Assembly: GCF_008124765.1 (NCBI RefSeq)
Contig: NZ_VNHS01000005.1
Coordinates: 1 to 64,000, forward strand
Origin: Paenibacillus methanolicus
Lineage (GTDB): Bacteria > Bacillota > Bacilli > Paenibacillales > Paenibacillaceae
DNA: 64,000 bases
Direction: 5' to 3'
Part shown: in pieces, positions 58,939-64,000 of the stretch
Position numbering within the stretch: position 1 is the first letter of the stretch
Layout: each line of letters opens with the position of its first letter
Notes under the pieces: generated by a model
What the model was told of the DNA's origin: nothing
Seen by the model: only the letters and a program-made list of their open reading frames with translations
Database searches by the model: none
Made by a program: the position numbers and the translations under genes

Positions 58939-60732
58939 TTACTGTTTTGGAATGCGAATCGAAATCCGGCTGCCCTCCCGGTAGACGCTCTCCAGCTCCA
59001 GGCCGTATGGCGACCCGAAGTAGAGCCGAATCCGGTGGTGGACGTTGAGCAGGCCGAAGCCGCCTTCATGATCGTCCGTCTGCGGGGCCAGGGAGTCGAT
59101 CGGCTTCTCCAATTGTTCGCGCAGCTCCGCGAGCCGCTCGGGCTTCATCCCGATGCCGTCGTCCGTCACGGTCAGGACGATATCCTTGCCCTCGACGTAA
59201 CCGCCGACGGTGATGCGTCCTTGGCCGCGCTTGTTCTTGATGCCGTGGTAGAGCGCGTTCTCGATGAGCGGCTGCAGCGTCATTTTGAGCATCGGGTACA
59301 CCTGCAGTTCGGGATCGACCTCGATCTCGTACCGTAGAATATCGTGGTACCGCATCTGCTGGATGACCAAATAGTTGTGGGCATGCTCGAGCTCGGTCTT
59401 GATCGTCACCCAATCGCGGCCTTTGTTCAGGCTGAGCCGGAAGAAGCGGGACAGCGCCTTGACCATCTTGATAACGCTTTCTTTTTTCTCCGCCTCCGCC
59501 ATCCAGATAATCGAATCGAGCGTGTTGTACAGAAAATGCGGGTTGATCTGCGCCTGCAGCGTGCGGAGCTCCGCCATCCGCTTCAGCTCCTGCTCATGCC
59601 GATTGTTGTCGATCAGGCTCTTGATCTTCTCGAGCATGATGTTGAAGCTGTTGCCCAGATCGGCGATCTCGTCCGTCCCGGTCGGCGCGACCTTCGCGTC
59701 CAAGTAACCGCCCGCGGCTTTGCGCATCTTGTTCATCAGTACTTGGATCGGCCGGGTGAGACGGTTGGTCAGGAAGAAGTAGAGGGTGAGCGCGAACACG
59801 GCGCTGAGCAGCACGCTGACGATGATGAGTTGCCGGATGCCGTTGGCCTCCGCGATGATTTCCTGGAAGGGCGCCACGCCGACGATTTTCCAGCCGGTCA
59901 CCTTCGACGTGCTGTAGACGACGAATTGCGGCTTGGATTTGGTCGACAGGACGAAGCCGTCCTGTTCCGCGGCCATCGGCTGCTCGGCGATCTGCGCTAG
60001 CACGGCGGTCGAAGCTTGCTCGGCCTTCGGCTCGAACACCGCCTTGCCGTACGGATCGTTTATATAGAAGAAGCCGGTCTGGCCGATCGTCGTATTCGCG
60101 AGAAAGTCGTCGATCATCGCTTCGTTCAGGTCGATGACGATAAACCCGATCACCTCGTGCGTAATGCGCTGCTTGATCGCCGCGATGATTGAAAGCGCCT
60201 TCTGGTTCGGGTAGTCGAAGCCGTCCAGCCGGTTGAACTCCGAAGCGGCCGACTGCGGAATGCGCAGGACGGCGTCGGGATATTGCGTGACATATTGAAA
60301 ATACGGATTCCGAAGCGGGTTGCGCTCCAGTTGAAAGACGCCCCTCCGTTCGCTGATCCCTTTGCCGTAAAAGTTGACCATCGCGATGTTCAGCACCTTG
60401 TCGTATTTGTACGTCTCCCGGTACAGTTTGAACGTCTGCAGGATGGACTTGGCTTCCTGGTAGGTTTCGGATTGCGAATAGAGGAATTGCAGCACCTGCG
60501 GGTTTTTGCCCATCTCCAGAATGCGCTCGGTGTCTTCGAACAGCATATCCAAGTTGCGGGCCAGCTGATCGGCGGCCAGCCGGGTCGACGCTTTGCTGTG
60601 ATCGGAGACGGCCGTGTAGGACTTCTGATAGGAGATCAACCCGACCGCCAGCAGCGGGACCGCGGTCAGTATAATAAACATGCTCAGCAGTTTGGCCCGA
60701 AGGCTGGATGAGATCCAGGTGACGACGTTCAT
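58939..60732 (-). CDS. Sensor histidine kinase (YesM type)
   Basis: This 597-residue protein has a membrane helix at about 12-35, an extracytoplasmic dCache-like sensor (36-300), a second helix (about 303-325), HAMP (about 326-378), a His_kinase domain with phospho-acceptor His in QAQINPHFLYNTLDSIIWM (about 400) and HATPase_c (N box ENALYHGI, G1 DDGIGMKPE, GFGLLNVHHR). It probably senses a sugar directly or through the lipoprotein encoded two genes later. It is divergent from the sugar transporter at 61227. Confidence 0.94.
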   Translation of the reverse strand: MNVVTWISSSLRAKLLSMFIILTAVPLLAVGLISYQKSYTAVSDHSKASTRLAADQLARNLDMLFEDTERILEMGKNPQVLQFLYSQSETYQEAKSILQTFKLYRETYKYDKVLNIAMVNFYGKGISERRGVFQLERNPLRNPYFQYVTQYPDAVLRIPQSAASEFNRLDGFDYPNQKALSIIAAIKQRITHEVIGFIVIDLNEAMIDDFLANTTIGQTGFFYINDPYGKAVFEPKAEQASTAVLAQIAEQPMAAEQDGFVLSTKSKPQFVVYSTSKVTGWKIVGVAPFQEIIAEANGIRQLIIVSVLLSAVFALTLYFFLTNRLTRPIQVLMNKMRKAAGGYLDAKVAPTGTDEIADLGNSFNIMLEKIKSLIDNNRHEQELKRMAELRTLQAQINPHFLYNTLDSIIWMAEAEKKESVIKMVKALSRFFRLSLNKGRDWVTIKTELEHAHNYLVIQQMRYHDILRYEIEVDPELQVYPMLKMTLQPLIENALYHGIKNKRGQGRITVGGYVEGKDIVLTVTDDGIGMKPERLAELREQLEKPIDSLAPQTDDHEGGFGLLNVHHRIRLYFGSPYGLELESVYREGSRISIRIPKQ

Positions 60733-61226
60733 TGTGTTCCTCCGGTATATAAGTTGAGCAGTAGTTTCTAAATCAAGTGATGCTGCGCAAGAGAGATGAT
60801 CTCTCGATATAAGCTGATTGGTTTGCGTTCACTGTCGAGAGACAGGGAATGCAGCATTCAGCGACACGCTGTTGTTCACGGATATCCTGAATGTAATTGA
60901 ATAGGGTCGATATCCGTTCACAAAGGCGACCACTAACGTTTCTCCATATTCATCTCTCTTTCTCCGCACTTGCTCAGAAACTCTAACTCTAACTCTAACT
61001 TATATAGATTTTTTTTATTATAGCATGGTTTATCCCGCTTTTAAGGCCTTCGCGGGATAGTGCACTTTTCACGAAAAAAATTACAATTCGCGCTGGGCGC
61101 TTCGGCGAACATTCCTAAATTAATGAAACGAACGCGAAACGCAGCCCATATTAGCGCTCTCCCGGCCGGCGCTATACTGAGTTCACACCCGATCACGGTG
61201 AACCACAAAGGGAGGCTTAACCACGA
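60733..61226. other. Divergent control region, kinase operon and transporter
   Basis: This 494-bp region has a dyad GAGAGAT-G-ATCTCTC (60791-60805), a stem CTGTC-GAGA-GACAG (60832-60845), and three tandem CTCTAA hexamers (60981-60998) followed by an oligo-T/AT stretch. A probable promoter for the transporter is -35 TTAGCG (61151) and -10 TATACT (61173), spaced 16 bp. No gene is seen. Confidence 0.6.
60981..60998. repeat. Tandem CTCTAA hexamer repeat
   Basis: CTCTAA occurs three times in direct tandem, followed by CTTATATAG. It may be an AraC-type binding array or a slippage-prone tract in the promoter region. Confidence 0.55.
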
Positions 61227-62279
61227 ATGAGACCAAAGAAAAAATGGGGACTGGCTTTATCGCTTGCCGTTATGATGAGTGTTGTAACCGCTTGCGGAGG
61301 CGGCAACGGCGGAAATACGAATAACGGGAACACGGGAGGCAATGAAGCGGCAACGACCGCGCCTGCCAATAACGGCGGAGGCAATGCGGCTGCCGGCGAC
61401 AAGAAGATTACGCTCGGCTTCGCCCAAGTCGGCGCGGAGAGCGGCTGGCGGACGGCGAATACGAAGTCGATCCAGGATTCGGCCAAGGAAGCCGGCTACG
61501 AGCTGAAATTCTCGGACGCTCAGCAGAAGCAGGAGAACCAGATCAAGGCAATTCGCTCGTACATCCAGCAGAAGGTCGACGTCATCGCGTTCTCGCCGGT
61601 CGTCGAATCGGGCTGGGATACGGTGCTGAAGGAAGCGAAGGACGCGGGCATTCCGGTCATCCTGACCGACCGCGCGGTCGATTCGGCCGACAAGACGCTG
61701 TACAAAACGTTCATCGGCTCCGACTTCGTCGAAGAAGGACGCAAAGCCGGCCAATGGCTGGCCGACAAGTACAAGGACTCGTCCGAAGACGTCAACATCG
61801 TCGAGCTGCAGGGCACGACGGGCTCCGCGCCGGCGAACGATCGCAAAGCCGGCTTCGAGGAGAAGATCGCCGCCAATCCGAAGCTGAAGGTCATCGCATC
61901 CCAGACCGGCGACTTCACGCGCGCCAAAGGCAAGGAAGTCATGCAGGCGTTCCTGAAAGCTCATAAGGACATCGACGTTCTGTACGCGCACAACGACGAC
62001 ATGGCGCTCGGCGCGATCCAAGCGATCGAAGCCGCGGGCCTGAAGCCGGGCGAAGACATCGTCATCATCTCGGTCGACGCGGTCAAGGACGGCATGCAGG
62101 CTGCCGCGGACGGCAAAATCAACTTCATCGTCGAGTGTAACCCGCTGCTCGGGCCGCAGCTGATGGAAGCGGTGCAAGCGGTCGTCGACGGCAAAGAGAT
62201 CGAGGCGCGCATCGTCACCGAAGAGACGACGTTCACGTCGGAACAAGCCAAAGAAGCGCTGCCATCCCGCCAATACTAA
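61227..62279 (+). CDS. Sugar ABC transporter, substrate-binding lipoprotein (YtfQ-like)
   Basis: This 350-residue protein has a lipoprotein signal (LALSLAVMMSVVTACGGG; Cys22 region), a Gly/Asn-rich linker, and a ribose-type binding fold closely matching the YtfQ group: QVGAESGWRTANTKSI, QQKQENQIKAIRSYIQQKVDVI, VVELQGT-type IVELQGTTGS, GDFTRAKGKEVMQAFL, YAHNDDMALGAIQAI. YtfQ binds galactofuranose, and relatives bind arabinofuranose. The start follows GGGAGGCTTAACCACGA. It is first in the operon with ATPase and permease genes. Confidence 0.94.
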   Translation: MRPKKKWGLALSLAVMMSVVTACGGGNGGNTNNGNTGGNEAATTAPANNGGGNAAAGDKKITLGFAQVGAESGWRTANTKSIQDSAKEAGYELKFSDAQQKQENQIKAIRSYIQQKVDVIAFSPVVESGWDTVLKEAKDAGIPVILTDRAVDSADKTLYKTFIGSDFVEEGRKAGQWLADKYKDSSEDVNIVELQGTTGSAPANDRKAGFEEKIAANPKLKVIASQTGDFTRAKGKEVMQAFLKAHKDIDVLYAHNDDMALGAIQAIEAAGLKPGEDIVIISVDAVKDGMQAAADGKINFIVECNPLLGPQLMEAVQAVVDGKEIEARIVTEETTFTSEQAKEALPSRQY

Positions 62280-62296
62280 TCGGATGCAGATCACGA

Positions 62297-62340
62297 AGAC
62301 AAGTTCATCGGCCCGCTGCTTGGGCCGGGGGACTTGTCTT
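62297..62340 (+). promoter_or_regulatory. Intercistronic stem between binding protein and ATPase
   Basis: AGACAAGT...ACTTGTCT encloses CGGCCC-GCTGCTT-GGGCCG, a two-part strong stem with no proper U run (TCTTCTG follows). Such stems after binding-protein genes usually stabilise the first mRNA segment or partly terminate, giving more binding protein than transporter. Confidence 0.65.
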
Positions 62341-62363
62341 CTGAATAAAGGAGAGGAATCGAC

Positions 62364-63872
62364 GTGAAGGAGCATGCCCCGATTTTGCAAATGACGGGAA
62401 TTACGAAACGCTTCCCCGGCGTCAAGGCGCTGTCGAACGTGGACTTTCGGCTGTTCCCGGGCGAAGTGCACGCGTTAATGGGCGAGAACGGCGCGGGCAA
62501 ATCGACGCTGATCAAAGTGCTGACCGGCGTTTATTCCATCGATGAAGGCAGCGTTCTGATGGAAGGCAAGGCCGTCTCGATCTCGGGTCCGCTGGCGGCG
62601 CAGAAGGCCGGGATCAGCACCGTGTATCAAGAGGTCAACCTGTGTCCGAATTTGACCGTCGCCGAGAACATCTACATCGGCCGCGAGCCGCGGAAGTTCG
62701 GGCGCATTCAGTGGAAGAAGATGAACCAGGACGCGGAGCGGCTGCTCAAGGAACGGTTGAACCTGACCATCGACGTCGCGGTGCCGCTGCAGACGTATTC
62801 GGTCGCGATTCAACAGCTGATCGCGATCGCGCGGGCGCTCAGCATTTCCGCCAAGGTGCTCATTCTGGACGAACCGACGTCCAGCTTGGATCAGACCGAG
62901 GTGCAGCAGCTGTTCCGCATCATGCGCAAGCTGAAGAGCGAGGGACTGGCGATTCTGTTCGTCACCCACTTCCTGGATCAAGTGTACGAGATGTCGGACC
63001 GGCTTACGGTGCTCCGGGGCGGCGAGCTGGAAGGGGAATATATGGCCGCCGAGCTGCCGAGGTTCGAGCTCGTGCTGAAGATGATCGGCAAAGACTTGAA
63101 GCTGCTGGAGGAGCTGCCGAAGCTGTCCGCCGAGACGCAGAATTCGGCAGGCCAGACGATGCTGACCGCATCTAGCCTTGGACGCAAAGGCGCGATCAAG
63201 CCGTTCGATCTCACGATTCGCAAAGGCGAAGTCGTCGGCTTGGCCGGCCTGCTCGGATCGGGCCGGACGGAGATCGCGAGGCTGCTGTTCGGCGTCGATC
63301 GCAGCGACGAAGGGAAGCTTGCGGTGGCGGGCGGCGGGGGCGTCAAGTCGCCGCGGGGCGCGATCGACCAAGGCATCGCCTTCTGCTCGGAGAACCGCAA
63401 GACGGAGGGCATTATCGACGATTTGACCGTGCGCGAGAACATCATATTGGCTTTCCAGGCGACCCGGGGCTGGTTCCGGCCGCTGCCGCGGAAGAAGCAG
63501 GACGAGATCGCGGAGAAGTATATCCGGATGCTCAATATTAATCCGCCGAATCCCGAACATCTGATCAAGAACTTGAGCGGCGGCAATCAGCAGAAGGTGC
63601 TGCTCGCCCGCTGGCTGCTGACCGAGCCGGATCTGCTCATTCTCGACGAGCCGACGCGTGGCATCGATATCGGCGCCAAGGCCGAAATCCAGAAGCTGGT
63701 GCTGTCGCTCGCGAATCAGGGCATGTCGGTGCTGTTCATCTCGTCCGAGCTGGAAGAAGTGATCCGGGTGAGCGACCGGGTGGCCGTGCTCCGGGACCGG
63801 GCGATCGTGCGGGAAATAAGCGGCGAGCAAATCAACCAGCAGCAAATTATGCAAGCGATGGCAGGGGGATAA
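62364..63872 (+). CDS. Sugar ABC transporter, duplicated ATPase (YtfR/RbsA-like)
   Basis: This 502-residue tandem ATPase starts at GTG 62364 (AAAGGAGAGGAATCGAC). The first half has Walker A GENGAGKST, Q-loop VYQEVN and Walker B LILDEPTSSLD. The second half has a changed Walker A (GLLGSGRTE), signature LSGGNQQKV and Walker B LLILDEPTRGID. This asymmetry is typical of RbsA/XylG/YtfR proteins. It energises import of the sugar bound by the upstream lipoprotein. Confidence 0.95.
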   Translation: MKEHAPILQMTGITKRFPGVKALSNVDFRLFPGEVHALMGENGAGKSTLIKVLTGVYSIDEGSVLMEGKAVSISGPLAAQKAGISTVYQEVNLCPNLTVAENIYIGREPRKFGRIQWKKMNQDAERLLKERLNLTIDVAVPLQTYSVAIQQLIAIARALSISAKVLILDEPTSSLDQTEVQQLFRIMRKLKSEGLAILFVTHFLDQVYEMSDRLTVLRGGELEGEYMAAELPRFELVLKMIGKDLKLLEELPKLSAETQNSAGQTMLTASSLGRKGAIKPFDLTIRKGEVVGLAGLLGSGRTEIARLLFGVDRSDEGKLAVAGGGGVKSPRGAIDQGIAFCSENRKTEGIIDDLTVRENIILAFQATRGWFRPLPRKKQDEIAEKYIRMLNINPPNPEHLIKNLSGGNQQKVLLARWLLTEPDLLILDEPTRGIDIGAKAEIQKLVLSLANQGMSVLFISSELEEVIRVSDRVAVLRDRAIVREISGEQINQQQIMQAMAGG

Positions 63873-63876
63873 GACT

Positions 63877-64000
63877 ATGGGGGGCAAGCTGGTCCGGCAT
63901 CATCTGTTCTGGCCGCTGTGCGTACTAGGCGCATTACTATTATTCAATCTTCTTTATTCGCCGGATTTCTTCTCGCTCGTGCTGCGAGATGGCAATCTGT
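63877..64000 (+). CDS. Sugar ABC transporter permease, partial
   Basis: ATG 63877, four bases past the ATPase stop and behind GCAGGGGGATAAGACT, begins MGGKLVRHHLFWPLCVLGALLLFNLLYSPDFFSL and runs off the window. The first membrane helix and following 'SPDFFSL' match the start of RbsC/YtfT-type permeases. Only 41 codons are visible. Confidence 0.85.
   Translation, partial: MGGKLVRHHLFWPLCVLGALLLFNLLYSPDFFSLVLRDGNL

Overview
The window looks like chromosomal DNA of a Gram-positive, Paenibacillus/Cohnella-type bacterium. The signs are strong GGAGG ribosome sites, lipoprotein lipoboxes, S-layer homology fragments, many TetR/MarR/LysR regulators, YesM/YesN-type sugar signalling and multidomain secreted glycosidases. 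Two compositional regimes are visible. About 1-10.5 kb is AT-rich and full of small unrelated genes. From about 10.6 kb to the end the DNA is GC-rich, with ordinary Paenibacillaceae genes.

1-10.5 kb is the accessory region. It starts inside a transposase gene and carries small genes (Imm26-like, DUF4259, short membrane and unknown proteins, two tautomerases, redox enzymes with divergent regulators), decayed genes (an IS1595-type transposase relic, a frameshifted 60-codon ORF) and one tyrosine recombinase. Thirteen copies of a roughly 100-bp repeat separate these genes. A complete copy has a left inverted core (GTTGAACTAACG-GGAG-ACGTTAG type), a long hairpin, and a right inverted core (TTGAACTATC-GGGCAG-GATAGTTC type). 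I saw no copy in the remaining 53 kb. Site architecture, small-gene cargo and the embedded integrase together resemble an integron-like or pdif-like cassette array. This is the best candidate for an undescribed system here.

10.6-48 kb is a patchwork of housekeeping-type and stress genes: TetR plus cytochrome P450, rhodanese, HIT and Nudix proteins, nitronate monooxygenase, an MBL-fold hydrolase with divergent LysR, DinB, YczE and GNAT proteins, a MarR/DNA-alkylation-repair pair, TetR with a quinone-oxidoreductase-like reductase, an SBBP-repeat protein followed by a stand-alone copy of its C-terminal domain, kinases and acetyltransferases, a helveticin-J-like protein, a broken tyrosyl-tRNA synthetase gene next to a TetR gene, a diguanylate cyclase, an SGNH hydrolase, an MMPL exporter with TetR, and two DUF1036-type genes. 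Several gene remnants (Nudix, SLH, copper-amine-oxidase stalk) show local decay.

48.6-64 kb reads as one plant-polysaccharide locus, probably for arabinogalactan or arabinan. It has a secreted GH43 with an AbfB domain, a divergent LacI regulator, a 1507-residue GH30 enzyme (galactanase-like, with Fn3, malectin-like, cohesin-like, FIVAR and dockerin modules), a histidine kinase - AraC response regulator - sugar-binding lipoprotein operon, and a divergent YtfQRT-like sugar ABC transporter that runs off the right edge. Near-identical TGAAACC-type palindromes upstream of lacI and of the GH30 gene tie the regulator to its targets.
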